Assembly (NCBI GenBank): GCA_045616505.1
Contig: JAZLGV010000034.1
Span: 1-25,145, forward strand
DNA: 25,145 bases
Source of the DNA: JAKSUT01 sp045616505
GTDB taxonomy: Bacteria; Cyanobacteriota; Vampirovibrionia; Gastranaerophilales; Gastranaerophilaceae
Direction: 5' to 3'
The stretch's first letter is position 1, and each line of letters opens with the position of its first letter. The position numbers were made by a program, and so were the translations under genes. Shown here piece after piece: positions 16,288-24,237 of the stretch. Below the pieces are notes generated by a model that saw nothing but the letters and a program-made list of their open reading frames with translations, was not told where the DNA came from and searched no databases.

Positions 16288-16316
16288 ATTATAGCATTTT
16301 TTTACGTTTTTGTAAA
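16288..16316 (-). promoter_or_regulatory. Promoter for the radical SAM gene
   Basis: On the minus strand there is TTTACA (16316-16311), a 17-bp spacer and TATAAT (16293-16288) with a TGC extension, about 24 bases before the start codon. One of the best sigma-70-type matches in the window. Confidence 0.7.
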
Positions 16317-16332
16317 ACAGAAAATCGACTTA

Positions 16333-16361
16333 TTGTATTAAAAGAAGGTTTATAGTAAAAT
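16333..16361 (+). promoter_or_regulatory. Promoter candidate for the Bax-inhibitor-like gene
   Basis: TTGTAT (16333-16338), a 17-bp spacer and TAAAAT (16356-16361), divergent from the radical SAM promoter and 32 bases before the ATG. Confidence 0.45.
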
Positions 16362-16393
16362 GTTATTTTGAAGAAGACCAAAGGAGGTTTAAT

Positions 16394-17122
16394 ATGTCAA
16401 ATCCGGTTTTTAATGAAAAATTTGTTTCTAACGAAAAAGTTTTAAATAGCGAGCCAATGACCATTAACGGCGCAATAAACAAAACATATTTATTATTAGC
16501 ATTACTTATTGCAACAAGTTTAATTGTTTGGGATTTATTCCTAAAAGGTTTTTCTGACAAAGTTGCAATGCTTGGTTTTGTTGGTTTTATCGCAAGCATA
16601 ATTTCTTTTATCGTAATTATGTTCAACAGAAAAGCAATTTCAATAGCTGCACCTATTTATGCCGCTTCAGAAGGTTTGGTTATCGGTGCGATTTCTTCAA
16701 CTATTGAAAAAACCTACCCTGGAATTGTTATTCACGCAGTTGGACTAACATTTTTGTGTTTAGCTATTATGCTTGGTTTATATAGAGTTGGCGCTATCAA
16801 ATGTAGTGAAAAATTTAGAAGTATTATATTTATCGCAACTTTTTCAATAGCAGGTATTTATATTATCGACTTAATTGGCTCATTTTTTGGAATGCACATT
16901 CCACAAATATTTACTTCAAGTTCTATCGGTATAGGTTTTAGCCTTATTGTAGTTACAATAGCAGCTTTGAACTTAATCATAGACTTTGATTTTATTGAGC
17001 AAGGTGCAACAAGAATGTTAGATAAAACATACGAATGGTATGGTGCATTCGGACTTATCGTTACACTTGTTTGGTTATATATAGAAATCTTAAATTTATT
17101 AGCAAAATTAAGAGAACGTTAA
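16394..17122 (+). CDS. Bax inhibitor-1 / YccA-type membrane protein
   Basis: A 242-aa protein with about seven membrane segments starting near residue 30, a short cytoplasmic N-terminus (SNPVFNEKF) and a basic end. NPVF near the start, YAASEGLVIGAISS (about 94-107) and LNLIIDFDFIEQGATRMLDKTYEWYGAFGLIVTLVWLYIEILNLL at the C-terminus, quoted here in full only by its landmarks I195-D198 and E216-W217, are typical of the BaxI_1/COG4760 branch. These are thought to be ion-conducting or FtsH-modulating inner-membrane proteins; the role here is unknown. Perfect AAGGAGG ribosome site 6 bases ahead of the ATG. The stop overlaps by 4 bases the stop of the convergent HicB-like gene. Confidence 0.9.
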   Translation: MSNPVFNEKFVSNEKVLNSEPMTINGAINKTYLLLALLIATSLIVWDLFLKGFSDKVAMLGFVGFIASIISFIVIMFNRKAISIAAPIYAASEGLVIGAISSTIEKTYPGIVIHAVGLTFLCLAIMLGLYRVGAIKCSEKFRSIIFIATFSIAGIYIIDLIGSFFGMHIPQIFTSSSIGIGFSLIVVTIAALNLIIDFDFIEQGATRMLDKTYEWYGAFGLIVTLVWLYIEILNLLAKLRER

Positions 17123-17325
17123 TTAATAGTTCTTTTACTCATAGTTAAACTATAAATTCGTTTGATTTTTACATCAAACGAATTTGTTGTATTACAAAGA
17201 GTTGCTCTTAAATTATCAACAGCATCTTCTTCTGTTTTACCAAAACCACAAATATTTGTAGTCATACAATTTGCTATATAATTATTATTTCGGTTATTTT
17301 TGTAAACCATTGTTGGATATTCCAT
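17119..17325 (-). CDS. Solo HicB-like small protein
   Basis: A 68-aa protein, MEYPTMVYKNNRNNNYIANC then MTTNICGFGKTEEDAVDNLR: the Y.v.......Y.a.......G.G.T.eEA..nl pattern of HicB-like antitoxins with a partial RNase-H-like fold. I chose the ATG at 17325 because AAGGAGG lies 10 bases upstream; an upstream ATG at 17352 would put that site inside the gene. No HicA toxin gene is adjacent, so this is either an orphan or a HicB-fold protein with another job. The C-terminal coding part contains a perfect 13-bp inverted repeat. Confidence 0.65.
   Translation of the reverse strand: MEYPTMVYKNNRNNNYIANCMTTNICGFGKTEEDAVDNLRATLCNTTNSFDVKIKRIYSLTMSKRTIN
17141..17185. repeat. Two adjacent perfect palindromes at the convergent gene ends
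   Basis: ATAGTT-A-AACTAT (17141-17153) is directly followed by AAATTCGTTTGAT-TTTTAC-ATCAAACGAATTT (17154-17185; 13-bp perfect stem, 6-base loop). The second is inside the 3' end of the HicB-like gene and about 32 bases after the Bax-inhibitor stop. It may act as a terminator or RNA stabiliser for the plus-strand transcript. The U-tract behind it (GTTGTATT) is poor. Confidence 0.55.
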
Positions 17326-17393
17326 TCCAATAAACCCTCCTTGGTCAAGCATACACTATACTTATAACATTTATTACACCATTATAAATCCTT

Positions 17394-17433
17394 TGTTTGC
17401 ATTATATTATTTTTTTGATACCATGTTTGCATT
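17394..17433 (+). promoter_or_regulatory. Tandem TGTTTGCATT elements upstream of thrB
   Basis: The same 10-mer occurs at 17394-17403 and 17424-17433, 30 bases apart. The first contains TTTGCA, which with TACCAT 17 bases on (17419-17424) could be the thrB promoter. The second lies between that -10 and the ribosome site AGAGGA. The 9-base core GTTTGCATT recurs at the promoter of the minus operon near 23.54 kb. Confidence 0.35.
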
Positions 17434-17448
17434 GGAAAAAGAGGACAT

Positions 17449-18393
17449 ATGAAAGTAAGTGTAAAAGTACCTGCAACTACAGCTAATTTTGGCTCAGGTT
17501 TTGATTGTATCGGAATGGCTCTTCCGATTTATAATACAATAACAATTGAAGAAACAGTTTTGCCTGGTACAGGAATAGAAATTAATGTCATTTCAGAATC
17601 AGAAACAAACACAGATTTTGCAATTGAACATATTCCAAAAGACGAAAACAACATTATCTATAAAGCCGTAGAAATGCTTTACAATTCAATAGGACAAACA
17701 CCTAGCGAACTAAAAATAAATATTAAATCACAAATTCCAATCGCAAAAGGTTTAGGAAGTTCAGCGTCTATCATCGTAGGTGGTTTGATGGCTGCAAATG
17801 AACTATTAAACAAACCTGCAGATGAAGCAGCTTTACTTTCAATCGCAACCGAAGTTGAAGGTCATCCTGACAATGTTACACCTGCCGTCGTTGGCGGACT
17901 TGTATTAACATCTTTAGAAGAAGATGGTTCTATCGTTTACAAAAAACTTCCATGGCCTGAAGAATGGCATATAACAGTTTGCATTCCTGATTATGAACTT
18001 GCAACTGATATTTCTCGTTCTGTTCTTCCTCAAGAAGTACCTATGGAAGATGCAACATTTAACCTTAGAAGAACTGCTATGTTTGTTGAAGCGCTACATA
18101 CAAAAGATGCTGATTTAATGAAATTAGCTCTACAAGACAAACTTCATCAACAATACAGAATGAAACTTGTACCAGGATTACAAGATATTATTGAAAATTT
18201 AAAACACGAAGAAAATGTTATCGGAACAGTTTTAAGCGGAGCTGGCCCTGCTATTCTAATGATTTCTCAACGCAACGATTTAGACAGACTAAAATCTATC
18301 ATTAGTGAAACTTGGGCTAACTATAATGTTAAAACTCAAATTTATACACTTAATGTCGAAAATGAAGGTGCAAAAATTTTAGAGCTTAATTAA
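17449..18393 (+). CDS. thrB: Homoserine kinase
   Basis: A 314-aa GHMP-family kinase that phosphorylates homoserine, the step before threonine synthase in threonine biosynthesis, in the cytoplasm. The N-terminus VKVPATTANFGSGFDCIGMA (6-25) is diagnostic of ThrB. The ATP-binding motif PIAKGLGSSAS is at 97-107, EVEGHPDNVTPAVVGG at about 140-155, and the third GHMP motif VLSGAGPAILMI near 266-277. Length is typical. An AGAGGA ribosome site lies 6 bases upstream. No other threonine gene is adjacent, so it stands alone. The stop overlaps the convergent dgkA-type gene by 8 bases. Confidence 0.97.
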   Translation: MKVSVKVPATTANFGSGFDCIGMALPIYNTITIEETVLPGTGIEINVISESETNTDFAIEHIPKDENNIIYKAVEMLYNSIGQTPSELKINIKSQIPIAKGLGSSASIIVGGLMAANELLNKPADEAALLSIATEVEGHPDNVTPAVVGGLVLTSLEEDGSIVYKKLPWPEEWHITVCIPDYELATDISRSVLPQEVPMEDATFNLRRTAMFVEALHTKDADLMKLALQDKLHQQYRMKLVPGLQDIIENLKHEENVIGTVLSGAGPAILMISQRNDLDRLKSIISETWANYNVKTQIYTLNVENEGAKILELN

Positions 18394-18757
18394 TAAAATT
18401 ATAGCTAAAAACAAAAATACCGATAAAAACACTTATAATAGTTGTTATAAAAACAGCTCCTGCTGAAATGTCTTTTGCCATACCAACTATTTTTGAATAT
18501 TTGTTTTTATAAACCGCATCAAGAGTATATTCAATTGCAGTATTTATCATTTCTGTAACTATAACCGATGATATAGTAAGCAACAACAGCGAAATACATA
18601 ACAAAGAAAATTTAAATAAATTCGCCAAAATAAGTACAACTAAACCTGCACATAAATGCACTTTAATATTTTTTTCAGTTTTAACTACAATAAATATTCC
18701 TCTTATGGCATTTTTAAATGTCTTTGCATAAGTGTTTTCATGTTTAAATTTTGTCAT
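18386..18757 (-). CDS. dgkA: Diacylglycerol/undecaprenol kinase family protein
   Basis: A 123-aa integral membrane kinase of the DgkA family. Three membrane segments lie at about 35-50, 52-72 and 97-117. The signature VTEMINTAIEYTLDAV (E69, N72, E76, D80) followed by AKDISAGAV (94-102) is intact, as is the N-terminal E28...H34. Family members phosphorylate diacylglycerol or, in Gram-positives and relatives, undecaprenol; the sequence does not decide. It is the last gene of the operon from 23493, 2 bases behind ybeY, with an AAGG site. Convergent with thrB, overlapping by 8 bases. Confidence 0.93.
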   Translation of the reverse strand: MTKFKHENTYAKTFKNAIRGIFIVVKTEKNIKVHLCAGLVVLILANLFKFSLLCISLLLLTISSVIVTEMINTAIEYTLDAVYKNKYSKIVGMAKDISAGAVFITTIISVFIGIFVFSYNFIN

Positions 18758-18759
18758 TT

Positions 18760-19263
18760 TTATTTAACCTTTTTCTCAATTTCCTGCAAAGCTATTTTTT
18801 GAGCATTTATGACAAAATTATAATCTTCTTCCGTTTGATGGTCAAAACCTAACAAATGCATTATTCCATGACTTATTAAAAAATTTAGTTCGTTTTCAAA
18901 ATTTGTATTATTTTTTTCACTATTTTCTTGAACTTTATCTAGTGAAATAAAAATTTCGCCCAAATTTATCTCACCATCAAACACAAATTTTTCTTCACTA
19001 TCAGCAAAAATAGCAAAAGTAATTATATCTGCAACATAATCTTTTTTTCTATATTCTTTATTTACTTCATGAGTTTTTTCATTATCACAAAATACAAAAT
19101 CAAAAGAAATTGTAGAATATTCATGCCCGAAAAGTGCAGATTTTTCATAAAAATCTTGTTTTAAATAATGTTTCAAAATTTTTTTCGCAACACTTATTGC
19201 TTTTTTTTCATTAACTAAAATTGAATTATGAATATTTTCAGTAAAAACATTAATCTTCGTCAT
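18760..19263 (-). CDS. ybeY: Endoribonuclease YbeY
   Basis: A 167-aa zinc-dependent endoribonuclease involved in 16S rRNA 3'-end maturation and ribosome quality control. The H3xH5xH zinc motif is complete: HGIMHLLGFDH with H132, H136 and H142. The YRKKDYVADIITF block (71-83) corresponds to the usual YRgkd.pTDVLSF substrate-binding strand. The gene overlaps the 3' end of the HD-phosphodiesterase gene by 14 bases and is followed 2 bases later by the dgkA-type gene, the order known in Firmicutes and Cyanobacteria. Slightly long at its N-terminus, otherwise ordinary. Confidence 0.96.
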   Translation of the reverse strand: MTKINVFTENIHNSILVNEKKAISVAKKILKHYLKQDFYEKSALFGHEYSTISFDFVFCDNEKTHEVNKEYRKKDYVADIITFAIFADSEEKFVFDGEINLGEIFISLDKVQENSEKNNTNFENELNFLISHGIMHLLGFDHQTEEDYNFVINAQKIALQEIEKKVK

Positions 19264-21451
19264 TTTTTTCGCTTACATTTCCATTTGAATGTTTTTCTAA
19301 TTCTTTTATTTTTTCATCAAATTCTTTATCAATTATCTTTTTAGGCATAATTTTGTTTTTATCAAATTCAGAAACAATATCTTGATGATATTTAATTCTA
19401 TTATGTTGCATACCTCGTAAAATTCTATTAAAAGTAGTTGCGACAATTTTAATATCTTTCAAAGTCAATGGACTATCTGAAAGTTGTCCATCGTTTAATC
19501 TTTCAACAATAATTTTATCGATAATTTCTTCAATTTCTTCATTTGTAGGTGTTTTCAAAGAACGTACAGCCGATTCAACAGCATCTGCAATCATCAAAAT
19601 TGCAGTTTCTTTCATATTTGGTTTAGGTCCGGTATATCTGAATTGTTCTTCTTTTACATTTTCTTTACCTTCTTCTTGAATAGCTTGATTATAAAAATAG
19701 CTTGCTAAACCTTCACCATGGTGTTGCATTATGAAATTAAAGATAATTGAAGGCAAACCATATTCTTTTGCCAATTCCAAACCATCTTTAGGGTGAGCAG
19801 TAATAACCATTTTACTTAATCTTGGATTTAATTTTGAATGAGGATTTTCTATTCCAAAATAAGATTGATTTTCTACAAAGAAAAGAGGTCTTTTTAATTT
19901 ACCGATATCATGATAAAAAGCCCCAACTCTTGCCAAAATTGGATTTGCACCAACTGCTTCACAAGCTGCTTCGCAAAGATTTGAAACCATCAAACTATGG
20001 TGATAAGTCCCTGGAGCTTCAAATTGCAAACGTTTTAACAAAGGTTGGTTATGGTCAGCAAGTTCTGCCAAACCATAAGGAGTTATAATTTTAAACACAC
20101 TTTCTATTACAGGTAAGAAACCTAATGAAATAATACCACTCAAAAGACTGTTTACAAATACGAAACCGCAATCTTTTAAAATAAGCATATTATCAATATC
20201 AATTACCAATTTTTCTAAAGTATAAATCATTGCGACAATAATCAATGAAACAAAACCGATTTCAAAACCGATTTTTACTAAATCAAATCTTCTTGAAAAT
20301 TTAACTCTTGCAATAGCAATCATTGAAACAATGTTTATCAACATAAAAGAACTTACAAACTGCAATGAATAATCCATCACAACAGACAATACTGCAAGGA
20401 TTAATGTTGCAACAACAAATGCTTTTCTTGGAGATGTAAAAATTGAAAGAATGATTATAAATGCTGGGAACGGCAATACAAAACTTGAAAACCCTGGAGG
20501 ATCAAGTGCTGCACAAAGAGCTAAAAACAAAGAAAGAACGGCAACAATTACAAATTGACCTAAGTCTAATCTTTGTTTTTCAAATACTTTCAAATATTTT
20601 ATAAAAGCAAATGTCGCAAGTAAAACCAACACAAATATATTCAAAAAGCCTTTGTAATTAACTTCAATTACATTGTAACCTGATTTAATTAATGCAGCTT
20701 TTTTCAATCTAGTAACAGGTTCACCTTCAAATAAAATCTTATCACCTCTGTTAAAAGTAACCTCATAAGGTTTTATAAGTGATTGAGCATTTCTTCTTGC
20801 CATCTCTGTTGCATATTCGTCCACAACCAAATTTGGAGCAATAACTTGTTCCAACAATGCACAAACAAGAGTTATCTGACTTTTTGGAATATTCCCGCTT
20901 ATATTTCTTGTGATTAATTTTTTAATATTTTCTTGTTCGAATTGATTTTCAGTAATTCCAACACTTAAAACATTTACCAATGTTAGATTTGCTTCATCAA
21001 AAACTTTTTGCAATACTGTATCATCTACTTTTAATAAATAATTTATTACAAAGTCTTTTTTATAAGATTCTGAAACGTCAAATAATAAACTTAATTCGTC
21101 TTTTTTTACTTCTTTTGTAACATCTTTTTTTCTAATTTTAACAATAGAATTTTGCAAAGTTGCAAGATTATTCTTAATAAAATCGTCTTCTGCTGGAGCC
21201 ATTATCGGTTCTATTTTTTGAGAAATTTCTTTTCTTCTTTGTTCTGTTTTTTCAACATCAATAACAGTAATTGTTTTTGTAGCAATTACATCTCTTTTAC
21301 TTACACCGTTTTCAACAATACTTTTAAATAAAAAGTTTTGAGAAGAAATAATTCCACTCATTAACAATACAAAAACCAGAAAAAATATTCCGTTTATAGC
21401 TCGTGATGAACTAATAAAATCAATTATCTTTCTTAAATAACTAAGTTTCAT
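19250..21451 (-). CDS. pgpH: 7TM-HD family phosphodiesterase, PgpH-like
   Basis: A 733-aa membrane protein: N-terminal membrane segment (about 18-38), extracytoplasmic 7TMR-HDED-type domain (about 40-265), a cluster of membrane helices (about 268-475) and a cytoplasmic HD hydrolase domain. The HD metal ligands are seen in HHSLMVSNL (H484/H485), YHDIGK (H514, D515), ITAHPKDG and MQHHGEG, with VESAVRSL further on. PgpH of Listeria hydrolyses cyclic-di-AMP, so control of c-di-AMP is the best guess. It starts 23 bases after the HerA-like gene, with AGGAT before the ATG, and overlaps ybeY. The C-terminal tail is highly charged. Confidence 0.95.
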   Translation of the reverse strand: MKLSYLRKIIDFISSSRAINGIFFLVFVLLMSGIISSQNFLFKSIVENGVSKRDVIATKTITVIDVEKTEQRRKEISQKIEPIMAPAEDDFIKNNLATLQNSIVKIRKKDVTKEVKKDELSLLFDVSESYKKDFVINYLLKVDDTVLQKVFDEANLTLVNVLSVGITENQFEQENIKKLITRNISGNIPKSQITLVCALLEQVIAPNLVVDEYATEMARRNAQSLIKPYEVTFNRGDKILFEGEPVTRLKKAALIKSGYNVIEVNYKGFLNIFVLVLLATFAFIKYLKVFEKQRLDLGQFVIVAVLSLFLALCAALDPPGFSSFVLPFPAFIIILSIFTSPRKAFVVATLILAVLSVVMDYSLQFVSSFMLINIVSMIAIARVKFSRRFDLVKIGFEIGFVSLIIVAMIYTLEKLVIDIDNMLILKDCGFVFVNSLLSGIISLGFLPVIESVFKIITPYGLAELADHNQPLLKRLQFEAPGTYHHSLMVSNLCEAACEAVGANPILARVGAFYHDIGKLKRPLFFVENQSYFGIENPHSKLNPRLSKMVITAHPKDGLELAKEYGLPSIIFNFIMQHHGEGLASYFYNQAIQEEGKENVKEEQFRYTGPKPNMKETAILMIADAVESAVRSLKTPTNEEIEEIIDKIIVERLNDGQLSDSPLTLKDIKIVATTFNRILRGMQHNRIKYHQDIVSEFDKNKIMPKKIIDKEFDEKIKELEKHSNGNVSEKNDED

Positions 21452-21474
21452 ATTATAATCCTATTTATCAATTA

Positions 21475-23493
21475 TTAAATTTTTTTTATTTCAGTTATAT
21501 TTGGATCTAAAAGTCGTCTGCCAACATTTTCAAAATTTATTGAACAAAGTGTTTTTTCACCATACGAAATTAATTTTTCTACAACACCTTTACCATATTT
21601 TGGATGAAGAACACTATCACCTTGTACTACATCGTCTGACTGAACAGTTGGTTCAACTTCCGAAGGATAAACTGGAACAATCGGAGTTGAAGCATTTTCT
21701 GCTGGCAAAATATCAGAAGATTGAAGTTGAACACTATCTTCTAAATCTTCATCAATACCTTGACTCAAAACATCTGCAAAACTTTCATCATCTACGCCTT
21801 CTATAAGCTCAGAATCATCAGAAATTATTTCTGTAGAAAATTCATCACTTTCTTGTAGTTCTGAATCTATATTTTCTTCTATAAAATTCAAGTCATCATC
21901 TGTTAATTCATCAGGATTAAGTGTTTCTACAACTTCTTGAGTTTCATCAGGCTCAACTTTTTTAGCGATAATCATATCATCAACATCTTGACTCACTTGT
22001 TCATACAACAAATCTTCTTGTGAAACAAGCTCTTCAACGTTATTATCCATTTGTTCAAGATTTTCGATACTATCTATATCAAAATCGCCTTCTTCTTCAG
22101 CAACAAACTCTGGTTGTTCTTGTTGCTCGATATTTTCTATTTCATCTATATTTTCTTCAATTGCATGCTCTTCAATTACAGGTTCTTCAACCACCTCTTC
22201 TTCAATAACTTCTTCAACTTGAGGTTCTGGCTGAGGTTGAACTGGAATTTCTTCAATTGGTTTTTCTTCTTGTTTTACATTAAATTCAGGCGGGATTTCT
22301 TTTAATCTAATGATTAAAGGAATATGATGAGTAATTTCACCATATACAATATATTCTTGAGCATTTAATTTATTAAAGAATACATTATATCCTGCAAAAT
22401 CTGTTTGTTGTTGAATTGGAGCAAACAAAATTAAATTTTTTGAAATTTGTTTCAATTCTTTTAAATATTTGTATGAATACTGACAAATAGGAATTGTTTT
22501 TGCAATTTTATTCGTAAATATTTGTTTTAAAAGTTTTTTATCAGAAATATCATCTTCGATATTCAAGATAACGTGAACATCTTCATTTTCTTGCTCTAGT
22601 ACAGAATAAAGATAAGATATCATTTCTCTTTGAACGATACTATCCATTTTTGATAAATCAAATACTGTTAAATTTTCATTTTTTATATGAGTTGCTAATA
22701 CTTTAAATTCATCAGCATCTTGAGCAAAAACGCCTTTATCATAAAATTTTAAAAGTTTATTTTTCAATAGCAACAACTCAACTAATTCAAGTTCCTCATA
22801 TTGAGCATCAACAACATTTTTAAAATCTTCAAATGGAAGAAAACCATCTTCTAATGTTTTAACATAATTTTGAACTTCTAAAAATACTTCTTGAATAGTA
22901 GCTTTTGTTTCACCTGATGCATCATCCAAACCTTTTTCATAAATGAAATTTATTGTTTGATAATTTAGTGGAAGTTTAAAATCAACACCAGCAATTACCT
23001 TGTTTGTATCATATTCAAGATTGCCAAACAAATCTACTACAACAATTTTTTTATTTTGATTAGAAAGTTGAGTTACAAAATTGTGAACAAGAAGTTCTTT
23101 TTCTCCTTGTTTTTCAGCACATACCAAAAGTTTTTGTTCAAAAATTGCTCTATCTAAAATCAAATTAATATTTTGTTGTGCAACTTCTCCCATAAAAATT
23201 GGGTTTTCATTTGGAAATAACTCTAATAATTCTTGAGCTAACACAGTTGCAACCATTGAATTCATATTTGGAGTTGAACCATTATAATTAGTTATTACAC
23301 CATCGCTATCGAAGTTAAATAAAAGTTTTGCAACTGCAGTATTTTTATCTTGAACAGAATCTAAACTTATAATTTGTGCAATAAAAGCTTGAGTTTCATT
23401 TTTTATTATCACAAAACTTGATAAAACAAGGTTTTCTTTAGAAACATCGTATGTAATCTTAACTAAATTATTTTTAACTTCTAGTATTTGCAT
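21475..23493 (-). CDS. HerA-like protein with degenerate P-loop, long acidic linker and UvrD-tail-like C-terminus
   Basis: A 672-aa protein I cannot name. Residues 1-70 look like a HAS-barrel. Residues 100-400 follow the HerA/FtsK-like ATPase plan: LLVCAEKQGEKELLVHNFV (122-140) stands where GxTGSGKS should be, and KIVVVDLFGNLEYD (149-162) matches the viD..GEY block. NLTVFDLSKMDSIVQREMIS (274-293) and VHVILNIEDD (306-315) match the later strand and Walker B. The Walker A Gly-Lys-Ser/Thr is gone, so ATP hydrolysis is unlikely. Residues about 408-625 are a Glu/Asp-rich linker. The last 50 residues (GDSVLHPKYGKGVVEKLISY) resemble the Tudor-like C-terminal tail of UvrD/PcrA. First gene of the operon, with an AAGGAAA site. 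Confidence 0.8.
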   Translation of the reverse strand: MQILEVKNNLVKITYDVSKENLVLSSFVIIKNETQAFIAQIISLDSVQDKNTAVAKLLFNFDSDGVITNYNGSTPNMNSMVATVLAQELLELFPNENPIFMGEVAQQNINLILDRAIFEQKLLVCAEKQGEKELLVHNFVTQLSNQNKKIVVVDLFGNLEYDTNKVIAGVDFKLPLNYQTINFIYEKGLDDASGETKATIQEVFLEVQNYVKTLEDGFLPFEDFKNVVDAQYEELELVELLLLKNKLLKFYDKGVFAQDADEFKVLATHIKNENLTVFDLSKMDSIVQREMISYLYSVLEQENEDVHVILNIEDDISDKKLLKQIFTNKIAKTIPICQYSYKYLKELKQISKNLILFAPIQQQTDFAGYNVFFNKLNAQEYIVYGEITHHIPLIIRLKEIPPEFNVKQEEKPIEEIPVQPQPEPQVEEVIEEEVVEEPVIEEHAIEENIDEIENIEQQEQPEFVAEEEGDFDIDSIENLEQMDNNVEELVSQEDLLYEQVSQDVDDMIIAKKVEPDETQEVVETLNPDELTDDDLNFIEENIDSELQESDEFSTEIISDDSELIEGVDDESFADVLSQGIDEDLEDSVQLQSSDILPAENASTPIVPVYPSEVEPTVQSDDVVQGDSVLHPKYGKGVVEKLISYGEKTLCSINFENVGRRLLDPNITEIKKI

Positions 23494-23517
23494 TTATATT
23501 TCCTTTTTCTTGAAGAT

Positions 23518-23545
23518 ATTATACTACAAAGAAGAAAAATGCAAA
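23518..23545 (-). promoter_or_regulatory. Promoter for the HerA-like - pgpH - ybeY - dgkA operon
   Basis: On the minus strand there is TTTGCA (23545-23540), a 16-bp spacer and TATAAT (23523-23518), 24 bases before the start codon. The -35 box sits in the GTTTGCATT motif shared with the region before thrB. Confidence 0.55.
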
Positions 23546-23646
23546 CCATGTCATAGCTTGAACTTTTAACGGTTTTTTAAGTCATGTTAAGATTAAAAAA
23601 AGTATGGTAAATAAATTGTTTTTTTAGGATAAAATAAAAAATAAGA

Positions 23647-23652
23647 TATAAT
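23647..23652 (+). promoter_or_regulatory. -10 element candidate for the HTH gene and recA
   Basis: An exact TATAAT lies 37 bases ahead of the HTH-gene ATG. The -35 is weak (TTTAGG at 23623-23628, 18-bp spacer). I could not identify a LexA-type box with confidence. Confidence 0.4.
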
Positions 23653-23689
23653 GTTGGGTATAGTGTAAACAATAAGGAAAGAGGCTAAA

Positions 23690-24187
23690 ATGCCTATACA
23701 AGAAGAATTAAGAGAAAAAAACGTACTTACTCCTCAAGAAGTTAGGGAGATTTTATCAACAGATAACAAAGGAATTGTAGAACTTTGCAAACAATCTTCT
23801 GTTATTCCTAAAAAAGATTCTAAAGGACAAACTTATTTTTCTCAAGAAGAAGTACAAAAAATGAAAAGAGCAAAAAAATCACAAAAAAATGCTCTTGTTC
23901 TTTCAAAAACTGACTCTGATTTAGTAATAAGCAACTTATTATCTAGTTTAGATAGCATGGAAAACAGACTATCAAACAGAATGTCAAAACTTATTGATGA
24001 CAAACTTGATGGAATGGATGAAGTTGTTGTTGAACTTATCAGATGCAAAACTGAAAACGAAACTTTAAGACAAAAATTAAATGAATTAAACAAAGAAAAT
24101 TATCAATTGAAAAAAACAGTTCAAAGCTACAAATCAGTTGGCTTGGGCTTGTATATAAAAAAAGAAATTGACGATTTTTCTTTATAA
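23690..24187 (+). CDS. MerR-like HTH protein with C-terminal coiled coil, upstream of recA
   Basis: A 165-aa protein. Residues about 11-62 (VLTPQEVREILSTDNKGIVE ... YFSQEEVQKMKR) read as a winged-helix/MerR-type DNA-binding domain with the characteristic Y-F-S-x-E-E-V wing. A basic hinge AKKSQKN follows, then two helical stretches (about 75-118 and 119-148) with heptad-like leucines, so a dimeric or oligomeric coiled coil is likely. An AGGAAAGAGG ribosome site precedes the ATG. It ends 50 bases before recA in the same direction and is probably co-transcribed with it, which suggests a link with recombination, chromosome handling or control of recA. No named family. Confidence 0.8.
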   Translation: MPIQEELREKNVLTPQEVREILSTDNKGIVELCKQSSVIPKKDSKGQTYFSQEEVQKMKRAKKSQKNALVLSKTDSDLVISNLLSSLDSMENRLSNRMSKLIDDKLDGMDEVVVELIRCKTENETLRQKLNELNKENYQLKKTVQSYKSVGLGLYIKKEIDDFSL

Positions 24188-24237
24188 TTTCATTACAAAA
24201 TAAATTTTTAAATTCATAATTTTAGGAGTAAAAAACA

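Noticed and set aside
17353..17448. Threonine-type riboswitch or attenuator before thrB
   Set aside because: The leader is short and has no hairpin-plus-U-tract and no threonine-rich peptide.
21900..22270. Possible CRISPR or tandem repeat array in the low-complexity region
   Set aside because: The similarity is from Glu/Asp/Val codons in one reading frame; there are no regular repeat units or spacers.
22020..22305. Overlapping plus-strand frames rich in Gln/Leu/Phe opposite the HerA-like gene
   Set aside because: They are antisense to the Glu-rich linker; the composition follows from GAA codons read backwards.
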